The notes under the pieces were generated by a model. That model was not told the origin of the DNA and searched no databases. It worked only from the letters and a program-made list of their open reading frames with translations. The position numbers and the translations under genes were made by a program. Shown here one piece after another: positions 34,372 to 45,182 of a stretch of DNA of 62,722 nt. The DNA is from Geobacter sp. Its GTDB lineage: Bacteria > Desulfobacterota > Desulfuromonadia > Geobacterales > Geobacteraceae. Position 1 is the first letter of the stretch, and each line of letters opens with the position of its first letter. The stretch is from positions 1 to 62,722 of the forward strand of contig DNJC01000148.1 of NCBI GenBank assembly GCA_003490025.1, given 5' to 3'.

Positions 34372-35688
34372 ATGAAAACGAAGAAGTTTTACCAGCATCT
34401 GTACTTCCAGGTATTGCTTGCCATCTCCATCGGCGTAGCGCTCGGTTACTACCTGCCCGACACGGGCACCGCCATGAAGCCGTTAGGCGACGGCTTCATC
34501 AAGATGATCAAGATGATCATCACCCCGGTGATCTTCTGCACGGTCGTGACCGGCATCGCCGGCATGGAGGACATGAAAAAGGTCGGACGCGTAGGCGGCA
34601 AGGCGCTCCTCTACTTCGAGGTGGTCTCCACCCTGGCCCTTGGCATCGGCCTGCTGGTCATCAACGTCATCCAGCCGGGGGTCGGCATGAACGCCGACGT
34701 CACCAAGCTGGACACCAAGGGGCTCGCCACCTACACGGCAACCGCCGCCAAGGGGCACAGCTTCGTCGATTTCCTCCTCGGCATCATCCCGACCAGCGTG
34801 GTCGACGCCTTCGCCAAGGGTGACATCCTCCAGGTCCTCTTCTTCGCCATCCTGTTCGGCCTCGCCCTTTCCGCCATGGGGGAGAAGGGGAAACCGGTCT
34901 ACAAGCTGATCGACAACGTCTCCCACGGGCTCTTCGGCGTGGTCGGCATCATCATGAAGTTCGCCCCGATCGGCGCCTTCGGCGCCATGGCCTTCACCAT
35001 CGGTAAATTCGGCCTGGGGTCGCTCACCAAGCTCGGCATGCTGATGGGGAGCTTCTACCTCACCTGCCTCCTCTTCGTCTTCGTGGTGCTCGGCTCCATC
35101 TGCAAGCTCTGCGGCTTCAGCATCTTCAAGTTCATCTCCTACATCAAGGAAGAGCTTCTGATCGTGCTCGGGACCTCCTCTTCCGAATCGGTCCTCCCCC
35201 GCATGATGGCGAAAATGGAGAAGCTCGGCTGCACCAAGTCGGTGGTAGGCATGGTCATCCCGACCGGCTACTCCTTCAACCTGGACGGCACCTCGATCTA
35301 CCTGACCATGGCCGCCATCTTCGTGGCGCAGGCGACCAACACCCCGCTCACCATGACCCAGACGCTCACCATCCTCGGCGTGCTGATGCTCACCTCCAAG
35401 GGTGCGGCCGGCGTCACCGGGAGCGGCTTCGTCACCCTCGCCGCCACCTTCGCGGCCATCCCCACCATCCCGGTCGCCGGGCTCGCCCTCATCCTCGGCA
35501 TCGACCGCTTCATGTCCGAGGCGCGCGCACTCACCAACCTGGTCGGCAACGGTGTCGCCACCGTGGTGGTCTCGCGCTGGGAGAACGAACTCGACCTGGA
35601 AAGGATGGAGCTGGTGCTGAACAACGAGTACCAGGAGGAGGCGGGGGAACCCGTGCTGATGCTGAACCCGGAGCTGGAAGAAGCCTAG
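34372..35688 (+). CDS. dctA: C4-dicarboxylate (or amino acid):cation symporter
   Basis: A 438-residue inner-membrane transporter of the DAACS family. It has about eight helices plus re-entrant loops, with the family signatures FLLGIIPTSVVDAFAKGDIL, the serine-rich GTSSSESVLP and the MVIPTGYSFNLDGTSIY motif. Likely substrates are succinate, fumarate and malate, taken up with protons or sodium. The ATG at 34372 follows AAGGAGA. It is followed by a malic enzyme gene and preceded by a two-component system, so it probably is a C4-dicarboxylate uptake locus. Glutamate/aspartate transport is the alternative. Confidence 0.9.
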   Translation: MKTKKFYQHLYFQVLLAISIGVALGYYLPDTGTAMKPLGDGFIKMIKMIITPVIFCTVVTGIAGMEDMKKVGRVGGKALLYFEVVSTLALGIGLLVINVIQPGVGMNADVTKLDTKGLATYTATAAKGHSFVDFLLGIIPTSVVDAFAKGDILQVLFFAILFGLALSAMGEKGKPVYKLIDNVSHGLFGVVGIIMKFAPIGAFGAMAFTIGKFGLGSLTKLGMLMGSFYLTCLLFVFVVLGSICKLCGFSIFKFISYIKEELLIVLGTSSSESVLPRMMAKMEKLGCTKSVVGMVIPTGYSFNLDGTSIYLTMAAIFVAQATNTPLTMTQTLTILGVLMLTSKGAAGVTGSGFVTLAATFAAIPTIPVAGLALILGIDRFMSEARALTNLVGNGVATVVVSRWENELDLERMELVLNNEYQEEAGEPVLMLNPELEEA

Positions 35689-35718
35689 AACGGGGGAGAG
35701 TGAGAGAAGCAGTATCTA

Positions 35719-35752
35719 GCCGCCTAGTCCCCTTCTACGGGGAGGAGGCGGC
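35719..35752 (+). terminator. Hairpin between dctA and maeB
   Basis: The two-part stem GCCGCC-TCCCC (35719-35732) pairs with GGGGA-GGCGGC (35739-35752) and is followed by ACTTTTAC. It may attenuate rather than stop transcription, because the maeB gene starts 23 bp later. Confidence 0.5.
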
Positions 35753-35775
35753 ACTTTTACAGGAGAAACGTAAAC

Positions 35776-38025
35776 ATGAGCAAGAAGATCAACGCGCTTG
35801 ATTACCACTCAAGCGGCAGAAAAGGGAAGATCGAAGTCGTCGCAACCAAGCCGTGCCAGACGGCGGCAGACCTGTCGCTCGCCTACTCTCCCGGAGTCGC
35901 CGAGCCGTGCCTGGCGATCCAGCTGAACCCCGAAGACGCCTACAAGTACACCGCCAAGGGGAACCTGGTCGCCGTCGTTTCCAACGGCACCGCCGTCCTC
36001 GGCCTGGGGAACCTGGGGGCGCTGGCCGGCAAGCCGGTCATGGAGGGGAAAGGGGTGCTCTTCAAGCGCTTCGCCGACATCGACGTCTTCGACATAGAAC
36101 TAGACACGGAGAACCCGGACGAGATCATCAAGGCGTGCCAGCTCCTGGAGCCGACCTTCGGCGGCATCAACCTGGAGGACATCAAGGCCCCGGAGTGCTT
36201 CTACATCGAGGAAACACTCAAGAAGACCATGAACATCCCGGTGTTCCACGACGACCAGCACGGAACGGCCATCATCTGTTCCGCGGCCCTCCTGAACGCG
36301 CTGATGCTGGTCGAGAAGAAGATCGAGGAGATCCGCATCGTCATCAACGGCGCCGGCGCAGCCGCCAACTCCTGCACCAAGCTGGCGATCGGCCTCGGGG
36401 TGAAGCCCGAAAACGTGATCATGTGCGACACCAAGGGGGTCATCTATAAGGGGCGCGTCGAGGGGATGAACCCGTACAAGGCGCTCTTCGCCGCCGAAAC
36501 CCACCTGCGCACCCTGGAGGAGGCGGCCGTAGGGGCCGACGTGCTGTTCGGGCTCTCCGTGAAGGGGGCCTTCACCGCCGAGATGATCCGCTCCATGGCC
36601 CCCAACCCCATCATCTTCGCCATGGCCAACCCCGACCCGGAGATCACCCCGGAAGAGGCCCACGCGGTCCGCAGCGACGTCATCATGGCGACCGGCCGCT
36701 CCGACTATCCCAACCAGGTGAACAACGTGCTCGGCTTCCCCTTCATCTTCCGCGGCGCGCTCGACGTCAGGGCCAGGGCCATCAACGAGGACATGAAGCT
36801 CGCCGCCGTCAAGGCGCTGGCGAGCCTCGCGCGCGAGGAGGTGCCCGACTCCGTCAGCAAGGCCTACGGCAACGAGAAGTTCAGCTTCGGCCCGAACTAC
36901 ATCATCCCGAAGCCGTTCGACCCGCGCGTCCTCCTGCACGTCGCCCCCGCCATCGCGCAGGCGGCGATGGACACCGGTGTGGCCCGCCAGCCGATCACGG
37001 ACATGGCGAAGTACATCGAGCAGCTGGAGTCGTCCCAGGGCAAATCCAAGGAGATCATGCGCATCATCATCAACAAGGCGAAGAGCGACCCGAAGAAGGT
37101 GGTCTTCTCCGAGGGCGAGGACGACAAGATCCTGCGCGCCGCCCAGACCCTGGTGGAGGAGGGGATCTGCCGGCCGATCCTCGTCGGCGATCGGAAGAAG
37201 ATCGAGCAGAAGATGGAGGATCTCAACCTCGACCTGGAGGTGCAGATAGAGGATCCGTCCGACTCCGAGCTGACCGAGGGATACGCCGAGGAACTGTACC
37301 GCCTGCGGCAGCGCAAGGGCCTCACCATGTCCGAGTGCCGGCGCATCATGCGGCGCAAGTCGCGGGCCCACTTCGCCACCATGATGGTGCAGATGGGGCA
37401 GGCGGACGCGCTCCTGGGCGGCATCGACACCCATTACCCTGAGACGATCCGTCCGGCGCTGCAGGTGCTCGGCAAGAAAGAGGGGCTCTCCAGCGTGCAC
37501 GGCCTCTACATGATGGTGTTCAAGAAGGGGGTCTACTTCCTGGCCGACACCACGGTCACCATCGATCCGACGCCGGAGGAGCTGGCCGAGACGGCCATCC
37601 TGGCCGCCGAAAAAGTAAGGATGCTCGACCTGGAGCCGCGCGTCGCCATGCTCTCCTTCTCCAACTTCGGCTCGGTCAACCACCCGCAGGCGAGGAAAGT
37701 GCAGCGCGCCGTGGAGATCGTCAAGGAGCGCGCACCGGAGCTGATCGTGGAAGGCGAGATGCAGGCCGACACCGCGGTCGTCCCCGAGCTTCTCGAGGGG
37801 ATCACCTTCTCCAAGCTGAAGACGCCGGCGAACATCCTGATCTTCCCGGACCTCAACTCCGGCAACATCTGCTACAAGCTGCTGCGCCGCCTGGGAGGCG
37901 CCGAGGCGATCGGCCCCATCCTCATGGGGATGAACAAGCCGGTGCACGTGCTGCAGCGCGGCGACGACGTGAGCGACATCGTCAACATGGCCGCCATAGC
38001 GGTCGTGGACGTGCAGAACCTGTAG
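35776..38025 (+). CDS. maeB: NADP-type malic enzyme with C-terminal phosphotransacetylase-like domain
   Basis: A 749-residue MaeB-type enzyme. The N-terminal malic enzyme domains (about residues 15-420) have ADLSLAYSPGVAEPC, FHDDQHGTAII and a nucleotide-binding NGAGAAANS. The C-terminal part (about 425-745) resembles phosphate acetyltransferase and usually has a regulatory rather than catalytic role. The enzyme oxidatively decarboxylates malate to pyruvate and reduces NAD(P)+. The start ATG follows CAGGAGAAA. It lies directly after dctA, so imported C4 acids can be turned into pyruvate. Confidence 0.94.
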   Translation: MSKKINALDYHSSGRKGKIEVVATKPCQTAADLSLAYSPGVAEPCLAIQLNPEDAYKYTAKGNLVAVVSNGTAVLGLGNLGALAGKPVMEGKGVLFKRFADIDVFDIELDTENPDEIIKACQLLEPTFGGINLEDIKAPECFYIEETLKKTMNIPVFHDDQHGTAIICSAALLNALMLVEKKIEEIRIVINGAGAAANSCTKLAIGLGVKPENVIMCDTKGVIYKGRVEGMNPYKALFAAETHLRTLEEAAVGADVLFGLSVKGAFTAEMIRSMAPNPIIFAMANPDPEITPEEAHAVRSDVIMATGRSDYPNQVNNVLGFPFIFRGALDVRARAINEDMKLAAVKALASLAREEVPDSVSKAYGNEKFSFGPNYIIPKPFDPRVLLHVAPAIAQAAMDTGVARQPITDMAKYIEQLESSQGKSKEIMRIIINKAKSDPKKVVFSEGEDDKILRAAQTLVEEGICRPILVGDRKKIEQKMEDLNLDLEVQIEDPSDSELTEGYAEELYRLRQRKGLTMSECRRIMRRKSRAHFATMMVQMGQADALLGGIDTHYPETIRPALQVLGKKEGLSSVHGLYMMVFKKGVYFLADTTVTIDPTPEELAETAILAAEKVRMLDLEPRVAMLSFSNFGSVNHPQARKVQRAVEIVKERAPELIVEGEMQADTAVVPELLEGITFSKLKTPANILIFPDLNSGNICYKLLRRLGGAEAIGPILMGMNKPVHVLQRGDDVSDIVNMAAIAVVDVQNL

Positions 38026-38051
38026 TTATCTATGGGTTTCCTGGTCCCGCT

Positions 38052-38088
38052 CCCCCATCCCCTCACCAGAGCGGGGTGGGGGTTTTTT
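38052..38088 (+). terminator. Terminator after maeB
   Basis: CCCCCATCCCC (38052-38062) and GGGGTGGGGG (38073-38082) form a G/C-rich stem with one bulge, followed directly by TTTTTT. Confidence 0.8.
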
Positions 38089-38090
38089 AG

Positions 38091-38522
38091 GGTCTTAAAA
38101 TGTTTACGGTTTGTTTTATTTTGGGGCGTTTTTGCAAAAAACGGGTTCGCGGCGATTTTCTGTCATACAAGGTAACCAAAAGGCTGTTGAAATTTTTTTT
38201 TGCGGCGCTCCCGTTTCGCTCCGGACGTAAATGTGAAAAAATATTTCCTGTAAGCGATGATTCTATAGCATTTATTTTTGCTTTGTGTTATTTCTCCCTC
38301 TGCCTCCGTCGTCAAATGGCCGGAGAAGTAATCTGGTATTACCAATTTATTTCTTGATATATTATAAAACTGTTTGTCAATATAGGGCCTTATTGGGGGT
38401 CCAGATCACCCCGTTTGGACCCCAAAATCGGGCCAAAATAAAACAAGAGGGATTTAATCCGCTGCAGCGGCCGGCAATCGCCGGGTGTCACACGGATCGC
38501 ACATGAATTCAAAGGAGGAAGT
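38091..38522 (+). promoter_or_regulatory. AT-rich leader of sucCD with one strong hairpin
   Basis: This 430-bp stretch has no supported gene and is clearly richer in A+T than its surroundings. A hairpin TTGGGGGTCCA (38393-38403) / TGGACCCCAA (38416-38425) lies about 100 bp before sucC and lacks a T-tract. It may be a regulatory leader or a protein-binding site. I could not fix a convincing promoter: TATTAT and TTGATA boxes occur near 38354-38370 but at poor spacing. Confidence 0.4.
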
Positions 38523-39692
<1,170 letters not shown>

Positions 39693-39704
39693 GGAGGGAT
39701 ACCA

Positions 39705-40580
39705 ATGAGCATATTGATCAACAAGGATACCAAGGTCATCACCCAGGGGATCACCGGTGCCACCGGCCTCTTCCATGCGCAGGGGGCCCGCGAGTACGGC
39801 ACGCAGATGGTCGGCGGGGTCACTCCCGGCAAGGGGGGGACCGTCATCGACGGCTTCCCGGTCTACGACACGGTCGCAGATGCGGTCCGTGAGACCGGCG
39901 CCACCGCGTCCGTCATCTACGTCCCGCCGCCGTTCGCCGCCGACTCCATCATGGAGGCCGTCGAGGCGGGGCTTGAGCTCGTCTGCTGCATCACGGAAGG
40001 GATCCCGGTCCTCGACATGGTCAAGGTGAAGCAGTACATGGCCGGGAAGAAGACCCGCCTGGTAGGTCCCAACTGCCCCGGCGTCATCACCCCCGGCCAG
40101 TGCAAGATCGGCATCATGCCCGGCTATATCCACAAGCCCGGGAAAATCGGGGTGGTGTCGCGCTCCGGCACGCTCACCTACGAGGCGGTCTGGCAGCTGA
40201 CCTGCATAGGCCTCGGGCAGTCCACCTGCGTCGGGATAGGCGGGGACCCGGTCAACGGCACGAGCCACATCGACTGCCTGCGGCTCTTCGAGGAGGACCC
40301 GGACACCGAGGCGGTCATCATGATCGGCGAGATCGGCGGCAGCGCCGAGGAGGAGGCCGCACGCTTCGTCAAGGAGCAGATGACCAAGCCGGTCGCGGCC
40401 TACATCGCAGGGGTCACCGCCCCTCCGGGGAAGCGTATGGGACATGCCGGGGCGATCATCTCCGGCGGCAAGGGGACCGCCACCGAGAAGGTCGCGGTAT
40501 TGAGGGAATGCGGCATAAGCGTTGCCGACAGCCCGGCCGAGATGGCGCAGGCGCTGCTGCAGGTCTACAAACCCAGATAG
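39705..40580 (+). CDS. sucD: Succinyl-CoA synthetase alpha subunit
   Basis: A 291-residue CoA-binding subunit. It has the N-terminal TKVITQGITGATGLFHAQGA (CoA-binding), the GNC-like segment LVGPNCPGVI and the catalytic phospho-His in MGHAGAIISGGKGTA near residue 246. It forms a complex with SucC. The start follows AAGGAGGGA. Length matches the family. The small ribbon-helix-helix gene follows after 36 bp. Confidence 0.96.
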   Translation: MSILINKDTKVITQGITGATGLFHAQGAREYGTQMVGGVTPGKGGTVIDGFPVYDTVADAVRETGATASVIYVPPPFAADSIMEAVEAGLELVCCITEGIPVLDMVKVKQYMAGKKTRLVGPNCPGVITPGQCKIGIMPGYIHKPGKIGVVSRSGTLTYEAVWQLTCIGLGQSTCVGIGGDPVNGTSHIDCLRLFEEDPDTEAVIMIGEIGGSAEEEAARFVKEQMTKPVAAYIAGVTAPPGKRMGHAGAIISGGKGTATEKVAVLRECGISVADSPAEMAQALLQVYKPR

Positions 40581-40616
40581 GGTAAGTCCCACATTGAGGT
40601 GGGCGGAGAAGAAATC

Positions 40617-40781
40617 ATGGCAAAGTACAAGGAAAGTCCCCGCTACCACGTGGTGTCCGTGAGGGTAAGCGAGGAAGAGCGCGAGATAATCGAGAAACTC
40701 TCCAAAGAGGCCAACATGAAGGTCTCTGACCTGATGCGGGAGGCGCTGCAGGTGGTGGTTCCCTGGCCCAAGGCGTCCTGA
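40617..40781 (+). CDS. Small ribbon-helix-helix-type protein between sucD and nifJ
   Basis: A 54-residue protein (HVVSVRVSEEEREIIEKLSK and VSDLMREALQVV) with the strand-helix-helix pattern of CopG/Arc-type DNA-binding proteins. The ATG at 40617 follows GGAG (40605-40608) with eight bases spacing; the GTG at 40599 would add six residues without a better site. It lies 36 bp after sucD and 88 bp before nifJ, all in one direction. A near relative occurs at 62415 beside a radical SAM gene. It may regulate this cluster or be half of a toxin-antitoxin pair; no toxin is visible. Confidence 0.75.
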   Translation: MAKYKESPRYHVVSVRVSEEEREIIEKLSKEANMKVSDLMREALQVVVPWPKAS

Positions 40782-40869
40782 AGGGCGCCCCAGGGGAGGG
40801 ACCTTCCGGGGGAAGACCGCACTTTGGTTATGACAACTCGGCATTTAATATTTCGAAGGAGCTAATTGC

Positions 40870-43800
40870 ATGAGCAGAAGAATGGTAACGATCGACGGCA
40901 ACACGGCCGCCGCGCACGTGGCGCACGCCACCAACGAAGTCATAGCGATCTACCCGATCACCCCGTCGTCGGTGATGGGGGAGATCTCCGACGAGAAGAG
41001 CGCGGCGGGGGAGAAGAACATCTGGGGCCATGTCCCGCTGGTGTCGGAGCTGCAGTCCGAGGGTGGCGCCGCCGGCGCCGTCCACGGCTCGCTGCAGGCA
41101 GGCGCCCTGACCACCACCTTCACGGCAAGCCAGGGGCTTTTGCTGATGATCCCGAACATGTACAAGATAGCCGGGGAACTCACCTCGACCGTCTTCCATG
41201 TCTCCGCCCGCGCCCTGGCCACCCAGGCCCTCTCCATCTTCGGCGACCATTCCGACGTCATGTCCTGCCGTTCCACCGGTTGGGCCATGCTCTGCTCCAA
41301 CAACGTGCAGGAGGTGATGGACTTCGCCCTCATCGCCCAGGCGGCGACGCTCCGCTCGCGCATCCCGTTCCTGCACTTCTTCGACGGCTTCAGGACCTCC
41401 CACGAGGTGCAGAAGGTGGAGGAACTGACCTTCGACGACATGCGCGCCATGATCGACAACGACCTGGTCAACGCGCACCGCGCCCGCTGCCTCACCCCCG
41501 ACCGGCCGGTGATGCGCGGCACCGCCCAGAACCCCGACGTCTACTTCCAGGGGCGCGAGACGGTGAACGGCTTCTACCCCGCCTGCATCGAGATAGTCGA
41601 GCAGGAGATGGAGAAGTTCGCCGGGATCAGCGGCCGCAAGTACTCGCTGGTCGAGTACGCGGGCGCGGCCGACGCCGAGCGGGTCGTCGTCATCATGGGC
41701 TCCGGCGCGGACACGGTGCAGGACACCGTGCAGACGCTCGCCGCCCGGGGTGAAAAGGTCGGCGTGGTGAAGCTGCACCTGTACCGCCCCTTCCCGCTTC
41801 AAGCGTTCATCGAGGCGCTTCCCGCCACGGTGAAGAAGATCGCCGTGCTGGACCGCACCAAGGAGCCGGGCTCCCTGGGCGAGCCCCTCTACCTGGACGT
41901 CCGCGCCGCCATCGGCGAGGCGATGGCCGCTGGAATCTGCAGCTTCGCCGACACCCCGGTCATCGTGGGCGGCCGTTACGGCCTCGGCTCCAAGGAGTTC
42001 ACCCCGGCCATGGCCAAGGCGGTCCTCGACAACCTGGCGGAAGCCGTGCCGAAGAGGAACTTCGTGGTAGGCATCAGCGAGGACGTGACCGGCTCGAGCC
42101 TCGCCTGCGACAGCTCCTTCAGGACCGAGCTGGAGGGGACCTACGAGGCGATGTTCTTCGGCCTCGGCTCCGACGGCACCGTGGGCGCCAACAAGAACTC
42201 CATCAAGATCATCGGCGAGGCGACCGACAACTTCGCGCAGGCGTACTTCGTCTACGACTCGAAGAAGGCCGGCAGCATCACCACCTCGCACCTTCGCTTC
42301 GGGAAAAAGCGGATCAACGCGCCGTACCTGATCGACAACGCCGACTTCGTCGCCTGCCACAACTTCACCTTCCTGGAGAAGTACGACATGCTCTCCAAGG
42401 CGAAGCCGGGCGGGACCTTCCTCCTCTGCTCCCCCTTCGAGCAGGGCGAGGTGTGGAACCAGCTGCCGATCGAGGTCCAGCGCCAGATCATCACCAGGAA
42501 GCTCAAGGTCTACACCATCAACGCCATCAAGCTCGCCGAGGACCTGGGACTGGGGGCCCGCATCAACGTCATCATGCAGACCGCCTTCTTCAAGATCTCC
42601 GGCATCATCCCGCTGGAGCAGGCCATCGCCGAGATCAAGGGGGCGATCAAGAAGAGCTACGGCAAGGCGGGCGAGAAGGTGGTCGCAATGAACAACGCCG
42701 CCGTGGACAAGGCGCTGGAGAGCATCCACGAGGTCCGGGTTCCTTCCGACGCCTCAAGCACCATCCACATGCCGCCCGCGGTAGGGGCGCACGCCCCGGA
42801 ATTCGTCCAGAAGGTCACCGGGCGCATCATCGCCGGCTTCGGGGACGACCTTCCGGTCTCAGCCATGCCGATTGACGGCACCTTCCCGACCGCGACCTCG
42901 CAGTACGAGAAGCGCAACATCGCGGTGGAGATCCCGGTCTGGGACGAAAAGCTCTGCATCCAGTGCGCCATCTGCTCCTTCGTCTGCCCGCACGCGGCGA
43001 TCAGGGTGAAGGCGTACCCGGCCGAGGCGCTTGCCGGCGCGCCTGAGAGCTTCAAATGCGCCGACTCGAAGATCGCCGAGGTGAAGGATCTGAAGGTCAC
43101 CTTCCAGGTGGCGCCGGAGGACTGCACCGGCTGCGGCGCCTGCGCCCACAACTGCCCCGCCAAGGACAAGGCGGATCCCTCCCGCAAGGCCCTCGGCATG
43201 CAGTTCCAGCCCCCCTTGCGCGCCTCAGAGGCGGCCAACTACGACTTCTTCCTGGCGCTGCCGGACCTGGACCCGTCGCTCGTCAAACTCGACACGCTGC
43301 GCGGCAGCCAGCTGGTAAGGCCGCTCTTCGAGTACTCCGGCGCCTGCGCCGGCTGCGGCGAAACGCCTTACCTGAAGCTGTTGTCCCAGCTCTTCGGCGA
43401 CCGTGCCCTGATCGCCAACGCGACCGGCTGCACCTCGATCTACGGCGGCAACCTCCCCACCACGCCGTGGGCCAAACGCGCCGACGGACGGGGCCCCGCC
43501 TGGTCCAACTCGCTCTTCGAGGACAACGCCGAGTTCGGCTTCGGCATGCGGCTCGCGGTGGACAACTTCACCACGACGGCGAGGGAACTGCTGGTCCAGC
43601 TGCAGGGGTGCGGCTCTTCGGCCCCGCTTCTGCCGCTCATCGAGGTGATCCTCGCCTCCGGCCAGCAGGACCAGGTCGAGATCGAGGCGCAGCGCGTGCG
43701 GGTCGGCAAGCTGAAGGAGCTGCTGAAGGAGTCGAGCGAGGCTGCGGCTGCGGAACTCCTCCCGCTGGCCGACTACCTGGTCAAGAAGTCCGTCTGGTGC

Positions 43801-44445
43801 ATCGGCGGGGACGGCTGGGCCTACGACATCGGCTACGGCGGCCTGGACCATGTGATCGCCTCCGGGAAGAACGTCAACATCCTGGTGCTCGACACCGAGG
43901 TTTATTCCAACACCGGCGGGCAGGCCTCCAAGTCGACGCCGATCGGCGCCGTCGCCCAGTTCGCCGCCGGCGGCAAGACCATGGCCAAGAAGGACCTCGG
44001 CATGATGGCCATGGCCTACGGCCACGTCTACGTGGCCAGCGTCTCGCTCGCCAACCCGGGGCAGGTGGTCAAGGCATTCATGGAGGCGGAGGCCCACGAC
44101 GGCCCCTCCATCATCGTGGCCTACGCCCACTGCATCGCCCACGGCATCAACATGACCTGCGGCGTGGACGAGCAGAAAAAGGCCGTCTCTTCCGGGTACT
44201 GGCCGCTTTACCGTTACAACCCGGCATTGGCGGCGCAGGCGAAGAACCCGCTCCAGCTGGACAGCAAGGCGCCGAGCAGCTCCTTCGCGGATTACGCCAA
44301 CGGGGAGAACCGCTACAAGGTGCTCAGGAAGATCAACCCGGAGGCGGCCGAAAAGCTGATGCAGAAGGCAACCGACTGGACTGCCGGGAGGTTCGAGTAC
44401 TATCAGAAGCTCGCAGCCCTCACGTACGGTGGGGACGACAAGTAG
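40870..44445 (+). CDS. nifJ: Pyruvate:ferredoxin (flavodoxin) oxidoreductase, single chain
   Basis: A 1191-residue homodimeric PFOR that interconverts pyruvate + CoA and acetyl-CoA + CO2 with reduced ferredoxin. Order: pyrimidine-binding TPP domain (about residues 1-250), domain II, gamma domain (about 420-620), the two-[4Fe-4S] ferredoxin domain (CIQCAICSFVCPH and CTGCGACAHNCP, about 697-765). Next is the TPP pyrophosphate domain with GDGWAYDIGYGG and SNTGGQASKSTP. A further cluster is bound by CAGCGE (about 825-830) and later Cys. Length and motifs fit NifJ/Por. Located after sucCD, it could run in either direction, including CO2 fixation. The start follows GAAGGAG. Confidence 0.96.
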   Translation: MSRRMVTIDGNTAAAHVAHATNEVIAIYPITPSSVMGEISDEKSAAGEKNIWGHVPLVSELQSEGGAAGAVHGSLQAGALTTTFTASQGLLLMIPNMYKIAGELTSTVFHVSARALATQALSIFGDHSDVMSCRSTGWAMLCSNNVQEVMDFALIAQAATLRSRIPFLHFFDGFRTSHEVQKVEELTFDDMRAMIDNDLVNAHRARCLTPDRPVMRGTAQNPDVYFQGRETVNGFYPACIEIVEQEMEKFAGISGRKYSLVEYAGAADAERVVVIMGSGADTVQDTVQTLAARGEKVGVVKLHLYRPFPLQAFIEALPATVKKIAVLDRTKEPGSLGEPLYLDVRAAIGEAMAAGICSFADTPVIVGGRYGLGSKEFTPAMAKAVLDNLAEAVPKRNFVVGISEDVTGSSLACDSSFRTELEGTYEAMFFGLGSDGTVGANKNSIKIIGEATDNFAQAYFVYDSKKAGSITTSHLRFGKKRINAPYLIDNADFVACHNFTFLEKYDMLSKAKPGGTFLLCSPFEQGEVWNQLPIEVQRQIITRKLKVYTINAIKLAEDLGLGARINVIMQTAFFKISGIIPLEQAIAEIKGAIKKSYGKAGEKVVAMNNAAVDKALESIHEVRVPSDASSTIHMPPAVGAHAPEFVQKVTGRIIAGFGDDLPVSAMPIDGTFPTATSQYEKRNIAVEIPVWDEKLCIQCAICSFVCPHAAIRVKAYPAEALAGAPESFKCADSKIAEVKDLKVTFQVAPEDCTGCGACAHNCPAKDKADPSRKALGMQFQPPLRASEAANYDFFLALPDLDPSLVKLDTLRGSQLVRPLFEYSGACAGCGETPYLKLLSQLFGDRALIANATGCTSIYGGNLPTTPWAKRADGRGPAWSNSLFEDNAEFGFGMRLAVDNFTTTARELLVQLQGCGSSAPLLPLIEVILASGQQDQVEIEAQRVRVGKLKELLKESSEAAAAELLPLADYLVKKSVWCIGGDGWAYDIGYGGLDHVIASGKNVNILVLDTEVYSNTGGQASKSTPIGAVAQFAAGGKTMAKKDLGMMAMAYGHVYVASVSLANPGQVVKAFMEAEAHDGPSIIVAYAHCIAHGINMTCGVDEQKKAVSSGYWPLYRYNPALAAQAKNPLQLDSKAPSSSFADYANGENRYKVLRKINPEAAEKLMQKATDWTAGRFEYYQKLAALTYGGDDK

Positions 44446-44480
44446 GGAGACAGGGCACTGCCATGGTGTGCTCTTTCGAG

Positions 44481-44507
44481 AGGCCGGGGGACGCCCCGGC
44501 CTTTTTT
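44481..44507 (+). terminator. Terminator after nifJ
   Basis: The perfect 9-bp stem AGGCCGGGG (44481-44489) / CCCCGGCCT (44494-44502) with a four-base loop is followed by six T residues. Confidence 0.9.
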
Positions 44508-44527
44508 AATTTGAAAAGTAAAGAAAA

Positions 44528-44555
44528 TTGACAATTGTCGCGATAAGCATATTAT
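44528..44555 (+). promoter_or_regulatory. Strong candidate sigma70 promoter
   Basis: Consensus TTGACA (44528-44533) and TATTAT (44550-44555) are separated by 16 bp. It is placed 35 bp before the DUF4124 gene. Confidence 0.7.
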
Positions 44556-44589
44556 CTGGAAATCTCAAAACATGGCTTCTGGGGGATTG

Positions 44590-45177
44590 ATGCGAAACAT
44601 CCTGATGGCAACCATGCTGCTGGCTCTCTGCGTACCCCCCTTGGTCCTGGGATCCACCTACCAGTGGCGCGACGCCAACGGCTCGCTCCATTTCACCGAC
44701 GACCCCGACCGGATCCCCGCCGCGTACCTGGAGCGCGCCAGGGAGATCGAATCGGTCAAGCCGGAGGTGAAGCCGAACCCGGCTCCCAAGGCTCCCGCCT
44801 CCGCGGCGAGCCCCGGGCAGGTCTCCGGTACGGCCAAACCCGCTGCCGCCGCAGCCGCCTCGGAGCGCGCGCGGCTCGCCGCCGAGTTGAAGTCCCTCCA
44901 GGAAGCTCTTGTCGTCAAGAAGAAGGAACTCGCCAGGCTGCATCATAAGTGGTCCGTGGTGAAGGGACGGACGCCTACAGAGGATGAGGTGAAGAAGTTC
45001 GAGAAGAAACGGGACAAGGGTGAGGCGACCTCCAAGGACAACCCGTACGTGAACAAGAATCCCCTCTCCTCGCCCGCACCTGCCCGGGCCGCGTATTTCA
45101 AGAAGCTCCAGGAGGTCCAAAAGGACGAGGAGCGGGCGCGTCAGATCGAACAGAGCCTGCAGGCCCTGAACAGGTGA
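44590..45177 (+). CDS. DUF4124 domain protein, exported
   Basis: A 195-residue exported protein. A signal peptide (hydrophobic segment about residues 3-20, MATMLLALCVPPLVLG) leads to the short DUF4124 domain STYQWRDANGSLHFTDDP (about 22-40). The rest is Ala/Pro-rich followed by Lys/Glu-rich helices, probably coiled coil (about 85-195). The ATG at 44590 has GGGGGA (44581-44586) just before; an upstream in-frame ATG at 44572 adds six residues. DUF4124 proteins are envelope proteins of unknown role. The next gene overlaps closely: its ribosome-binding site AGGTGA is formed by this gene's stop region. Confidence 0.8.
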   Translation: MRNILMATMLLALCVPPLVLGSTYQWRDANGSLHFTDDPDRIPAAYLERAREIESVKPEVKPNPAPKAPASAASPGQVSGTAKPAAAAAASERARLAAELKSLQEALVVKKKELARLHHKWSVVKGRTPTEDEVKKFEKKRDKGEATSKDNPYVNKNPLSSPAPARAAYFKKLQEVQKDEERARQIEQSLQALNR

Positions 45178-45182
45178 CGACC

